DNA from: Elusimicrobiota bacterium
GTDB taxonomy: Bacteria; Elusimicrobiota; Elusimicrobia; Elusimicrobiales; UBA9959
Assembly (NCBI GenBank): GCA_009773155.1
Contig: WOVA01000003.1
Span: forward strand, 62,001 to 126,000
Length of the DNA: 64,000 bases
Direction of reading: 5' to 3'
Under the pieces are notes generated by a model. The model was not told where the DNA came from, did no database searches, and saw nothing but the letters and a program-made list of their open reading frames with translations. This document shows, in pieces, positions 40,201-49,032 of this stretch. The translations under genes and the position numbers were made by a program. Every line of letters begins with the position of its first letter. Within the stretch, counting starts at the first letter, position 1.

Positions 40201-40817
40201 TCCAGCCGTTTCTGGTCGTCTTCCCCTTCTTCGTCGAGCGCGACGGCCAGCCGGTAATTTTCCGCCGCCGCGCTGAATTCCCCCAGGTGCTCCTTGATAG
40301 AACCGATATTCACCAGGCAGTCTCTCTGCAGATTTTTAGAATTGACGCGCTTGAACCGGGCTAAAGCGGCCGCGTGGTGCTCAACGGCTTTTTGCGTATC
40401 GCCGATCTCGCGGTACGCGCCGCCAAGATAGGAATGACAACTGCCGGCCAGGTAGTCGTCGCTCTGGACTTCGGGCATGGCCAGATTGGTGCGCAACAGG
40501 GCGATCACGCTCTTATAGTCGTTCTGCGCCCACTTCTCACGAGCCTGGTTAAGCCGCTCTGTTGCGTTCTTTTCATGAATTTGTGCTGTGTCGTTTTCAT
40601 CGCCGCGGGTTGATGCGGTCTGAGCCGGCCCGGGCGGGACAGCCTCGGCGCCGGCGTTGCCGGCCAACGATAGAGAGAAAAACAGGGCGCCCCCTATGGC
40701 AACAAGGAGGCATACACCCCGTCGGGGTTGGCGCGCATAGTAGTCGGTGCCGGATAAGATTATCACGCTGGGAGCTCCGTGTGTGCTGTCTGCCTGACCC
40801 TGGACCGCCGGGATCAC
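37218..40817 (-). CDS. TPR repeat CHAT-domain (caspase-like) protein with N-terminal signal/anchor
   Basis: Multiple TPRs; YRYLVIATHGILDN (His) and ADVVALTACQTGMG (Cys); LGRAFQYAGARNVLVSLWNV; predicted GTG start, alternative starts possible. Confidence 0.92.
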   Translation of the reverse strand: MIPAVQGQADSTHGAPSVIILSGTDYYARQPRRGVCLLVAIGGALFFSLSLAGNAGAEAVPPGPAQTASTRGDENDTAQIHEKNATERLNQAREKWAQNDYKSVIALLRTNLAMPEVQSDDYLAGSCHSYLGGAYREIGDTQKAVEHHAAALARFKRVNSKNLQRDCLVNIGSIKEHLGEFSAAAENYRLAVALDEEGEDDQKRLEDSKNLARMLEKAGDVPGALEVWRKLLREMEAKGDLFGQGECCFGLAGIHERQGKRSEAGEYRGRGQDLQRKRALDVRKRNGDPAVDQRFFEASRKAGQGDSAGAYKAYEAMLAEARKRGFKNGMVTALRMLAAADFNEGRQKEALLKMEEAAGLARDDKDEINEGAVLGELGILYVNLRDFATGLSRLEEARKLSAGIGMAENEIASLHGLRLVYSALGDFQKILDVNARILDIARRTGRKRDMLTAENNIGRFYGEIGDSRTAVEHYGLALELAEQLGNSDLMAQQLNGYGIALMNMGDLDGAISAFRKSLTIREWGGGYVNLAEALLFKGDLEKAADLLRTISHNHIDLGYYHLRKGDYQQARELYMGRFLGDTEARSRDFLGFTKPVGEVFAGRTGLGLAYEGLRDYFKASYHYKEAQKLLERQRDSLSLEHRLRFMGVTDWMMPHLEPYEGMVRISEFLPGGLRQSLYHAEYTRGRLFTESAARSYGSPDKALPAELADREEKLDTAIASAAALTEAARRSTDKGAYHRLDAELAVLKTKQTRLAEELRRAHPLYAAVRYPTPLHVEEFALRSDEVVLEFEVTAPYTKAFLVKSGKIVLSYNVPLSREELTGLVREYRAYFEEVAGTSKLAAYDPKLGKRLYELLLKRALEAEEDGKPLVPSDARIIVVPDEILSILPFESLVVSLPARLQSPSGRYGPAPVGVKYAADVYDIAYAHSATALTVQRRLKAKTSPSRELLVLADPIFNQADSRLRNFAAGGRTLTKGRIKTMGGIAATMGPGGKRRGTTGEKKIGKEDFLFPRLDKTGLLASALRDQVFRGQPSDVLIGSAASKTGLLGRDLSAYRYLVIATHGILDNVLPGVREPALVLNQLGNPAGDNGLLTMSEAMRLRLNADVVALTACQTGMGAHLTGEGVMGLGRAFQYAGARNVLVSLWNVSEGSTTQLAERFFAHLKQGKTMRQALRLARGDVRRAGYEHPFYWAPFILIGE

Positions 40818-41164
40818 TCTATGTCGATCCCCAGGGCGCTCAGAGCGGCGTCCGCAAGGTCCTCCAGGGCCGGAGGAGTCAGACGGCCTAAGCGCCGGCG
40901 AAGGCGTGAAACGTCAAGAGCCCGCATCTGGAAGGCCAGCGCTATACTGTCCGTCGAGAGTCCGCTGGCGCCGCATTTTATAAGGCAGGTTCCAGGCAGC
41001 CCCAGGCGTTTAAGATTGGAAGTCAGAGGGATACAGAGCGCCGTGGTCGTGAACCGCGACAGATCCGGGTTCTGGAGAATCGCGACCGGCCGCATTTTAC
41101 CCTGCTCAGAGCCCCGGACAGGCTCGAGGTCCGCGCTGTAAATTTCTCCGGAGAGGAATTTCAT
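40814..41164 (-). CDS. MazF/PemK-type endoribonuclease toxin
   Basis: GEIYSADLEPVRGSEQGKMRPVAILQN...IPLTSNLK...DSIALAFQMRALDVSRLRRRLGRL. Confidence 0.92.
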   Translation of the reverse strand: MKFLSGEIYSADLEPVRGSEQGKMRPVAILQNPDLSRFTTTALCIPLTSNLKRLGLPGTCLIKCGASGLSTDSIALAFQMRALDVSRLRRRLGRLTPPALEDLADAALSALGIDIE

Positions 41165-41649
41165 GACCCGAGGTCCTCCCGGTCAAGCGAGCCGGCCCAC
41201 TCGCCCAGGCCGGCGTCGCGCCAGGCAGTATCCTCTTTTGCCGGTTTATACGCCGCCGGCCTCAGCAGATCCGCCGCCTCCAGGCTGAGCGCCTGTGCCA
41301 CGCGGGCGACGGTCGCGAGCCGCGGAGCGAGCCGGCCGGCCTCCAGCCGGGCGACATTCGCCCTGGCTATGCCGGTAAGGCCGGCCAGATCTTCCTGTGT
41401 CAGCCCCATTTTCTCCCGCGCGGCCCGGATCCGCTGGGCTACGGCCCAGGCCAGGGAGCCGCCCCGGCTCTCGCGTGTCCGTACGCGGATTTTCCCGCGC
41501 CGTGATACCGTCGCGCCGGAGGGAGCGAGAATGATCCGGGACAGACGCTGGAGGACCTGCGGATTGAACGCTTTATCCAGGGTTCCGATGATACGTTCGG
41601 AACTCCGGAACAGGAGTTTCTCATACGCCGACAGCGTGGCGGGATTCAT
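41161..41649 (-). CDS. XRE-family HTH protein, likely antitoxin/regulator
   Basis: RIRAAREKMGLTQEDLAGLTGIARANVARLEAGRLAPRLATVARVAQAL; 4-nt overlap with mazF-like gene. Confidence 0.9.
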   Translation of the reverse strand: MNPATLSAYEKLLFRSSERIIGTLDKAFNPQVLQRLSRIILAPSGATVSRRGKIRVRTRESRGGSLAWAVAQRIRAAREKMGLTQEDLAGLTGIARANVARLEAGRLAPRLATVARVAQALSLEAADLLRPAAYKPAKEDTAWRDAGLGEWAGSLDREDLGS

Positions 41650-41650
41650 T

Positions 41651-41929
41651 TTATCTGGCCGTCTTCTTTGCCGCGATCTGATTATGCAGGCGGCTGTTTT
41701 CGGTGCGCAGAACGAGGACTTCCGACTGGAGCTGCCTGTTGACGCGCCGGAAGGCTTCGTACTCGCGGTAAAGCGTCTTGTAGTGGCCCACCAGATTGTT
41801 ATACATGGCGGCCAGCCGGCCGAGCTGCGCCTTGACGGACTTCATCTCCCCGGCCTGGGCCAGGTTGCCGATAATACTGCCGAAGGCCACGATACCCAGG
41901 AGATCGTTCTTGATGGGAATGGTTTTCAT
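41651..41929 (-). CDS. Small coiled-coil protein, first gene of the XRE/MazF convoy
   Basis: Heptad-rich ORF with AGGAGG upstream of ATG 41929; 1 nt before XRE start. Confidence 0.7.
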   Translation of the reverse strand: MKTIPIKNDLLGIVAFGSIIGNLAQAGEMKSVKAQLGRLAAMYNNLVGHYKTLYREYEAFRRVNRQLQSEVLVLRTENSRLHNQIAAKKTAR

Positions 41930-41945
41930 GGCTGCCTCCTGCTAT

Positions 41946-41973
41946 ATTGTATCACAAATGATACATCTGTCAA
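41946..41973 (-). promoter_or_regulatory. Sigma70-like promoter with internal palindromic operator
   Basis: Minus strand TTGACA-N16-TACAAT; operator TGTATCA-caaa-TGATACA at 41948-41965 between and over the -10. Confidence 0.8.
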
Positions 41974-42002
41974 GGGGCGCGGGACGGAACGCCGGCGTCG
42001 GC

Positions 42003-43002
<1,000 letters not shown>

Positions 43003-43010
<8 letters not shown>

Positions 43011-43302
43011 ATTTCTTTACCCCTTTGATGCAGCTTACCTGGTCCACGATGCCGCAGATGACGGTGCGGACCGGCGATGCCGGGTTCCTGAGTATCTTCC
43101 TGGCCCCGCCGCCCTCGTCCATGACCAGCACGACGTCGCCCGGGCCAGCGCCCACGCCGCCGTCGACCGCCAGCGTGGCCTCGCCGGTGAAGGAGCCAGA
43201 ACCCGCGGAATCCACGGGCCGCACCAGCAGCAGCGTAGAGCCTTCCAGCCCCTTGTGCTTGCGGGTCGCCCAGACATTGCCTATGACTTTTCCTACGAAC
43301 AT
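43003..43302 (-). CDS. BMC-P pentameric vertex protein (EutN/CcmL)
   Basis: [31 protein letters not shown]. Confidence 0.95.
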
Positions 43303-43334
43303 ATTTCAATCCACGCCCCGTACGACGGGCGACT

Positions 43335-43631
43335 TCAGATGAGCTTCTTGCCGTCTATGATGCCGACTATCGCCGCGTCCACCGGCGGCGGGTCCGACTT
43401 GGCCGCCGTCTCTCCCTCCCAGCCCTCGAAGGCCACTATGGCCTCGCGGGAGGCTACGAAGAAGACGGTCTCGCCGGCGCCGGCGCCTACGGTGTCGGCG
43501 GCCACCAGCGGGTCGCCGGACGGGGCGTCGGTGACCCAGTCGAGCGGCTGCACCAGCAGCAGCGTCTTCTGCGCCATGCCGCAGCACTGTTGCGCGCAGA
43601 ACACCCTTCCTATGACCCTGGCCTGCTTCAT
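43335..43631 (-). CDS. BMC-P pentameric vertex protein (EutN/CcmL), second paralog
   Basis: RVIGRVFCAQQCCGMAQKTLLLVQPLDW...VGAGAGETVFFVASREAI. Confidence 0.92.
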   Translation of the reverse strand: MKQARVIGRVFCAQQCCGMAQKTLLLVQPLDWVTDAPSGDPLVAADTVGAGAGETVFFVASREAIVAFEGWEGETAAKSDPPPVDAAIVGIIDGKKLI

Positions 43632-43638
43632 TTCAGTC

Positions 43639-44085
43639 CTAGCAGCACCTTTGCTCTATCGCCGTGATCTTGTCCAGCCGTTTCTGGTACTTGCCGCCTT
43701 CGAAAGGGGTGGTCAGCCAGGTCCGCAGCATCTCAGTCAGCGCCAGCTCGCCGTGCGTCTTGCCGCCCAGGCAGAGCACGTTGCAGTCCTCGTGCGCCGC
43801 GGCGAAGCGGGCGGAGATGACGTCGTAGGCGCCCACGGCCCGGATGCCGCGGATCTTGTTGGCGGCCAGCGGCATGGCGCCGTTGAAGCCGTCCACCAGC
43901 ACGCCGCGCTCGAACTCGCGCTTGCGCACGGCGTCGCCGACCAGCATGGCTATATCGGGAAAATCGACGGGCTCGGCGGAATAGCAGCCGAAATCGGTCA
44001 CCTCGTGGCCGAGGGTCTGGAGATATTTCTTGAGCTTCTCCTTGGCCTCGAAGCCGGCGTGATCGGCGCCTATAACGATCTTCAT
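43639..44085 (-). CDS. rpiB: Ribose 5-phosphate isomerase B
   Basis: MKIVIGADHAGFEAKEKLKKYL...DFPDIA. Confidence 0.95.
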   Translation of the reverse strand: MKIVIGADHAGFEAKEKLKKYLQTLGHEVTDFGCYSAEPVDFPDIAMLVGDAVRKREFERGVLVDGFNGAMPLAANKIRGIRAVGAYDVISARFAAAHEDCNVLCLGGKTHGELALTEMLRTWLTTPFEGGKYQKRLDKITAIEQRCC

Positions 44086-44093
44086 AAGGTCTC

Positions 44094-44642
44094 CTAGATG
44101 ACCGCGCCGAGATGCTCGTGCGCGTTCGGGATGACTATGCGGCTCACGACGGCGTCCTCGCCGATGGCCTTCACGCCGGCGGAGACGGCGGTGCGGACGG
44201 CGCCGACCTCTCCGGTCACGGTGAAGTAGCCTTTGCCGCCTATACCCTTGCCGGTATTGACCTCGGCCACGTGGACGAAGGCCGCCTTGGCGGCGGCGTC
44301 GGCGGCGAACAGGGCCGGCAGGGCCTCTTTGGTCTCCACTATGCCGACGGCTTCCAGTTTGGCGGGCTTCACTTTTTTATTCAGCGCCGCCAGCGCGCCG
44401 GCGTGGACATTGCGGATGATGTGGCGCGCGATGAGCGTATTGCCGGCTATCTCGGCGCCTTTGGACAGCGAGGACTCGACCTCGCCGACGGGGCCCGCTA
44501 TGACGATTATATATTTGCCTTTGGAGATGGCCTGGTGGACCCGCGGCTCCACGCCGGCGGCCTTGCACATGGCGTCCAGCGACTCGACGCCTTTGGCTAT
44601 CGAGGAGGTTTCCATCATACCGATCGAAATATTGGCCTGCAT
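44094..44642 (-). CDS. BMC-T tandem-domain shell protein
   Basis: Two BMC domains (IGMMETSSIAKGVESLDAM..., VGIVETKEALPALFAADAAAKAA...). Confidence 0.93.
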   Translation of the reverse strand: MQANISIGMMETSSIAKGVESLDAMCKAAGVEPRVHQAISKGKYIIVIAGPVGEVESSLSKGAEIAGNTLIARHIIRNVHAGALAALNKKVKPAKLEAVGIVETKEALPALFAADAAAKAAFVHVAEVNTGKGIGGKGYFTVTGEVGAVRTAVSAGVKAIGEDAVVSRIVIPNAHEHLGAVI

Positions 44643-44652
44643 TGGGTTCTCC

Positions 44653-46095
44653 TTACGCTATCCTGAGGTCGCCGACCACGCTGCACTGCAGCGGGCGGAC
44701 GAAATGGCTGGTCTTGGTGATGCCGTCGCCGGTCGGCGTGCCGATGGACATGGAGGCGTAGCCCTCGCCCAGGCCCAGGCCGTGCAGCGTGCAGCCGTTC
44801 TTGACGAAGATGGAGCAGGCCATGCGCCTCCCCATCTTGGTCATGTTCTTCACGTTGGTCGAGTACATCCCGGCGCTGTGATGGTTGTTCCCCTCCGCGC
44901 GGCGTGCCAGTTCTATGGCGGCGTCGATGTCGCGGGCCACGGTCACCGGCAGCACGGGCATGAGCTGCTCGGTGTGCACGAATACGTGGTCGTTGGGCAC
45001 TTCCGCCCAGAGCACCCTGATATCGTCCGAGAGGTTCAAACCTATCGCTTTAGCTATGACGGAAGGGTTCTTTCCGATGAAATCGCGGTTGACCTTGGGC
45101 TCCGGGCCGGGCTCGGGGATGGCCAGCTTCGAGAGCTGGTCCATCTGCGCGCCGGTGAGCTCGTAGGCGCGATGGTCCTTGCGCATGGCCTCGAGGAAGC
45201 GGGTCCGCGCGGCCTCGGTGACTATCACTTCCTTCTCGGCTATGCAGAGGACGTTATTGTCGAAACCGCAGCCGGTTATTATCTGCTCGGCGCAGTCGGG
45301 GAAAACGGCGGTCTCGTCGACGACCACCGGCGGATTGCCGGGGCCGGCGGCTATGGTCTTGCAGGCTTTGCCGGCGGTCATGGCGACTTTGACTATGGCC
45401 GGACCGCCGGTGACGATGTTCAGCTGCGTGTCCGGGTGGCAAAGGAGCTGCCTGGTGGCTTCCTGCGTGGGCTTGGCTATGGTGGTGACCAGGTTGGCGG
45501 GGCCGCCCGCCGCGACGATGGCATCGTTAAGGACGCGCACGGCGTCGGCCACGCAGCCCTTGGCCGCGGGATGGGGCGAGAAGACGACGGCGTTGCCGGC
45601 GGCCAGTATGCCGATGGCGTTGGAGATGATGGTGGCCACCGCGTTGGTGGAAGGGGTGATGGCGGCGACGACGCCGAAGGGCGCGTACTCGACGAGGGCC
45701 AGCCCCTTGTCGCCGGTATAGGCGACGGCGCGCAGGTCCTCTACGCCGGGGGTCTTGTCGGCGCAGACCAGGTTCTTGAGGACCTTGTCGGCCACGCGGC
45801 CCATGCCGGTCTCGGCCACGGCCAGTTCGGCCCAGCGGCGCGCGTTGGCGCGCGAGACTTCGCGCATGGCGGAAATTATCTTTTCGCGGGCCTCGAGGCC
45901 CATATCCTGAAAGCCGGGCTGGGCCCGGTTGGCGGCGGCCACGGCCTCGTCGACGGTGTCGAAGACCGGGCCGGCGGACGAGGACACGGGGGACACCATG
46001 CGGAATGGTGTCCCCAATGGCGTACCCTCGGCGGTCTCGAGGTTCTTCACGACCTCGGCGACTATCTTCCTGAGTTCTTCCTCGTTTATGGACAT
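44653..46095 (-). CDS. eutE/pduP-like: CoA-acylating aldehyde dehydrogenase (EutE/PduP-like) with encapsulation-like N-terminus
   Basis: GVVAAITPSTNAVATI, CGFDNNVLCIAEKEVI; N-terminus NEEELRKIVAEVVKNLE. Confidence 0.95.
   Translation of the reverse strand: MSINEEELRKIVAEVVKNLETAEGTPLGTPFRMVSPVSSSAGPVFDTVDEAVAAANRAQPGFQDMGLEAREKIISAMREVSRANARRWAELAVAETGMGRVADKVLKNLVCADKTPGVEDLRAVAYTGDKGLALVEYAPFGVVAAITPSTNAVATIISNAIGILAAGNAVVFSPHPAAKGCVADAVRVLNDAIVAAGGPANLVTTIAKPTQEATRQLLCHPDTQLNIVTGGPAIVKVAMTAGKACKTIAAGPGNPPVVVDETAVFPDCAEQIITGCGFDNNVLCIAEKEVIVTEAARTRFLEAMRKDHRAYELTGAQMDQLSKLAIPEPGPEPKVNRDFIGKNPSVIAKAIGLNLSDDIRVLWAEVPNDHVFVHTEQLMPVLPVTVARDIDAAIELARRAEGNNHHSAGMYSTNVKNMTKMGRRMACSIFVKNGCTLHGLGLGEGYASMSIGTPTGDGITKTSHFVRPLQCSVVGDLRIA
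45989..46015. repeat. 27-bp palindrome family, copy in aldehyde dehydrogenase linker
   Basis: ggggacaccatgcggaatggtgtcccc; read in an alternative phase (GTPFRMVSP). Confidence 0.95.
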
Positions 46096-46105
46096 AAGGC
46101 CCCCG

Positions 46106-46411
46106 TTACTGCATCTTGTTCACGGATTTTTTGAAGACGACCTTGCCCTCTTTCTCTATGGTGTCCACGATGGCGAAGATGGTGCAGTCGACCGGGGCGC
46201 TCTCGGTCTTGGAGGTCTGCCGGGCCGAGGAACCCTGCACCAGCAGGACCAGTTCTCCCTCGCCGGCGCCGACAGCGTCTACGGAGACGAGGGGGTTGCC
46301 CCTGGGCTTGTCGTCCAGGCCGACGGGCTGCACCATCAGGAGCTTGGTGCCCACGAGTTTGTCGTCCTTGCGGGTGCAGACGACGTTGCCTACCACTCTG
46401 GCGAATAACAT
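46106..46411 (-). CDS. BMC-P pentameric vertex protein (EutN/CcmL), third paralog
   Basis: MLFARVVGNVVCTRKDDKLVGTKLLMVQPVG. Confidence 0.95.
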   Translation of the reverse strand: MLFARVVGNVVCTRKDDKLVGTKLLMVQPVGLDDKPRGNPLVSVDAVGAGEGELVLLVQGSSARQTSKTESAPVDCTIFAIVDTIEKEGKVVFKKSVNKMQ

Positions 46412-46480
46412 GTGTCCTCCGTTAAAACGGCGGGAAGGCGCGGGACCCGCGGGTCCGCGCGCCCTCTCCCCTGGCGGGAA

Positions 46481-46765
46481 TTACTTCTTCCTGTTGTCGG
46501 TTATCGGGAGCCTGCCTTCCAGGTCGCCGTGCGGCTGCGGTATGACGTGCACGCTGACCAGCTCGCCCACCTTCTGGGCGGCGGCGGCGCCGGAATCGCA
46601 GGCGGCGCGGCAGGCGGCGACTTCGCCCCTGAAAAGGATGGTGACCAGGCCGGAGCCGATCTTCTCGTAAGCGACCAGCTTGACGTTGGCGGCCTTGACG
46701 GCGGCGTCGGCCGCTTCCACGCAGGCTATGAGGCCCTTGGTCTCTATCATGCCGAGTGCTTCCAT
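46481..46765 (-). CDS. BMC-H shell protein
   Basis: [57 protein letters not shown]. Confidence 0.96.
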   Translation of the reverse strand: MEALGMIETKGLIACVEAADAAVKAANVKLVAYEKIGSGLVTILFRGEVAACRAACDSGAAAAQKVGELVSVHVIPQPHGDLEGRLPITDNRKK

Positions 46766-46856
46766 TGTGTCCTCCTGTAACGGGTACCGCAAGATCGGGA
46801 TACCGCTCTATTGAATCATTATATATTTTTGAGGCCGGTTCAAGAACCCGGGCGGC

Positions 46857-47948
46857 TCAGGGCCTGCCGTTCCTGACCGCTTCCGTGAGCCGGCGCCAGA
46901 TCTTCTCGATATCGTAGCGCTCCCGGGCGTCCGCCAGGGCGGCGCCGGCCAGACGCTCGTAGAGGTCCGGATCGGAGAGCAGCAGCCTGGTCTTCTCCGC
47001 CAGGTCCGCGGCGTCCTTCGTCCTGAACAGCAGTCCGGTGCGGCCGTCCTCTATTATATCCGGCACGCCGCCGGCATTGGATGCGACGACCGGCACACCC
47101 GAAGCCATGGCCTCGGGTATGCAGCGGCCGAAGGTCTCCTTCCAGGACGGCATCCAGACCACGGCGAGCTCACGGAGCCTTTTGGAAAGGTCTTTGAAGA
47201 AACCGTCGTAGACGACACTGTCCTCCACCCCCAGCTCGCGCGCCAGCTTGTCCAGCACGGGGCGCATGGGAGTCTCGCCCGGGGTATTGGCGCCGATGAA
47301 ATGAAGGCGGACCGGCCTGGGGAAATCCTTCTTCAGCAGGGCCAGCGCCCTTATGGCCAGGTCCTGCCCCTTCTGCGGGTCCAGCCGGGCGACGATGCCG
47401 ATCTGCAGGGGACCGGCTTCCGGACCGGGTGATTTCAGCGACTCGCGGGGAGAGAAGCGCGACAGGTCCACCCCGTTGGGGATAATAGCGACCCTGCCGG
47501 GATCGACGGGAGACGTGTCCAGAAGGTTCTCTCTCTGGGCGGGAGTGAGGACGATCCAGAGATCGGCCCTGGAGAAGATGAAGCGGTGAAAAAGATCCTT
47601 TTTATTCACCCCGTAAAAGGTGTGATTAAGCACCGTGACTTTCCCGGAAGGCTTGTAAAAGAGAAGGCTTTTGAGGTCCTGGTGGCGGTGTATCAGGAAA
47701 GCGGCGCGGTCCCGGTCCAGTTCCTTCATGGCCGCCGCCGCGGCGCGGTAGCGCAGGAAAGACCGGCCGACCGATACGGTGCTGTCGCGGTAGCCCCGGG
47801 AAAGGAGGTTCCTCTCCAGCGGGGTTCCGGCGGCGACTATGATCCTGGCGGGGACGCCGTTGCGCAGCAGCCACTCGTGGAACTCGAGAGCTATGAGCTC
47901 CAGGCCGCCGTAACCTATCGCGAGCGTCGCCTGTACTATTTCGTTCAT
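46857..47948 (-). CDS. Glycosyltransferase (GT4-like)
   Basis: IGIVARLDPQKGQDLAIRAL; EAMASGVPVVASNAGGVPDIIEDGRTGLLF. Confidence 0.92.
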   Translation of the reverse strand: MNEIVQATLAIGYGGLELIALEFHEWLLRNGVPARIIVAAGTPLERNLLSRGYRDSTVSVGRSFLRYRAAAAAMKELDRDRAAFLIHRHQDLKSLLFYKPSGKVTVLNHTFYGVNKKDLFHRFIFSRADLWIVLTPAQRENLLDTSPVDPGRVAIIPNGVDLSRFSPRESLKSPGPEAGPLQIGIVARLDPQKGQDLAIRALALLKKDFPRPVRLHFIGANTPGETPMRPVLDKLARELGVEDSVVYDGFFKDLSKRLRELAVVWMPSWKETFGRCIPEAMASGVPVVASNAGGVPDIIEDGRTGLLFRTKDAADLAEKTRLLLSDPDLYERLAGAALADARERYDIEKIWRRLTEAVRNGRP

Positions 47949-47979
47949 TTCAAAGTCCGGGGAACAGCATTGAATTCCA

Positions 47980-49032
47980 TCAGATACCCGCGGGGGCCGC
48001 GCTGAAAATGGCGGCGGTGGCTTTTACGAACGCCTCGCGCGAAAAGTCGCGGGCCGCGCGCTCGCGGGCGGCCCTGCCCAGCGCTTCCGCGCGCAGCGGG
48101 TCGGCGGCAAGGCCGGCCAGCTTGCCGGCCATGGCCGCGTGATCGCCGGGCGCCACCAGCAGGTCCGGCTCCGTGAATTCGGGCAGGCTGCCCGCCGAGG
48201 TGGCGACCAGCGGCCGGCCCGCGGCCATCCACTCCAGCGCCGCGCGCGAGACCGCCTCGCTGCCCAGCGAGGCCGACACTCCCGCATGGCAGGAACGCAT
48301 GAAGGCGAGAGTGTCCGGCAGCCGGCCGTGGAAAACGACCTTCTCCGCTATGCCGAGCTCCGCCGCCAGCCTCTCCAGGTCCGCCCGTTTAACATTGCAG
48401 TCCTCGCCGGCGATGTGGAATTCGGCGCCGGGGCCGGCCTTCAGTGATAAAGCCGCGGCCCTGAGGAAAACCTCGTGCCCTTTCACCGGGTCCAGCCGCC
48501 CCAGTATGCCGACGCGGAAAGGCGCGGGCGCGGGAGGCGGTTCGTAAGGCGGCACCTCGATGGCCTGGCGTATAAGGACGGACAGCGCCGGCTCCAGGCC
48601 GGCGTCGAGGTACATCTTCTCTATGTGCGCGGAAGCGGAAATAACCTTGTTCACGCCGGCGAAGGTCGGCCCGATGGCCGGGGGCCTGGCGTCGGCCTTC
48701 ACGCGCACCAGGGCGAGGCGGGGACTGAAAAGGCGGAACAGCCAGCCCACGGTCTGCGCCAGGCCGGTATGCGCCACTATCGCGTCCACTCCCTCGCGGC
48801 GGACGAAGAAGAAAAGGCGGCCGAAGCCCGACGGGAAGCGTCCGAAATGCTTATGGTCCGGCACGTTCACGTGCCGGAAGTTGCTGGCGGCGGCGAATTT
48901 ATCGGCGGCGCTGCCGGCGGGAGAACCGATTATCACTTCGTGACCGGCTGCGCGCAGCGCCAGCGCCTGGTCGAAGGCGTAGGCGGCCAGGCCGCTGTTC
49001 CACGGTATGATGACAAGACTTAGCATCTTCAT
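47980..49032 (-). CDS. Glycosyltransferase (GT4-like)
   Basis: VGILGRLDPVKGHEVFLRAAAL; ALEWMAAGRPLVATSAGSLPEF. Confidence 0.92.
   Translation of the reverse strand: MKMLSLVIIPWNSGLAAYAFDQALALRAAGHEVIIGSPAGSAADKFAAASNFRHVNVPDHKHFGRFPSGFGRLFFFVRREGVDAIVAHTGLAQTVGWLFRLFSPRLALVRVKADARPPAIGPTFAGVNKVISASAHIEKMYLDAGLEPALSVLIRQAIEVPPYEPPPAPAPFRVGILGRLDPVKGHEVFLRAAALSLKAGPGAEFHIAGEDCNVKRADLERLAAELGIAEKVVFHGRLPDTLAFMRSCHAGVSASLGSEAVSRAALEWMAAGRPLVATSAGSLPEFTEPDLLVAPGDHAAMAGKLAGLAADPLRAEALGRAARERAARDFSREAFVKATAAIFSAAPAGI

Noticed and set aside
40814-40817. Treating the CHAT GTG start overlap with mazF as proof of translational coupling
   Set aside because: Start is a GTG well upstream of the hydrophobic signal segment; a downstream GTG is also plausible, so coupling is only suggested.
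44233-46134. 633-aa + strand ORF opposite BMC-T and aldehyde dehydrogenase
   Set aside because: Antisense shadow ORF rich in GH/GD/V; sense-strand genes are unambiguous.
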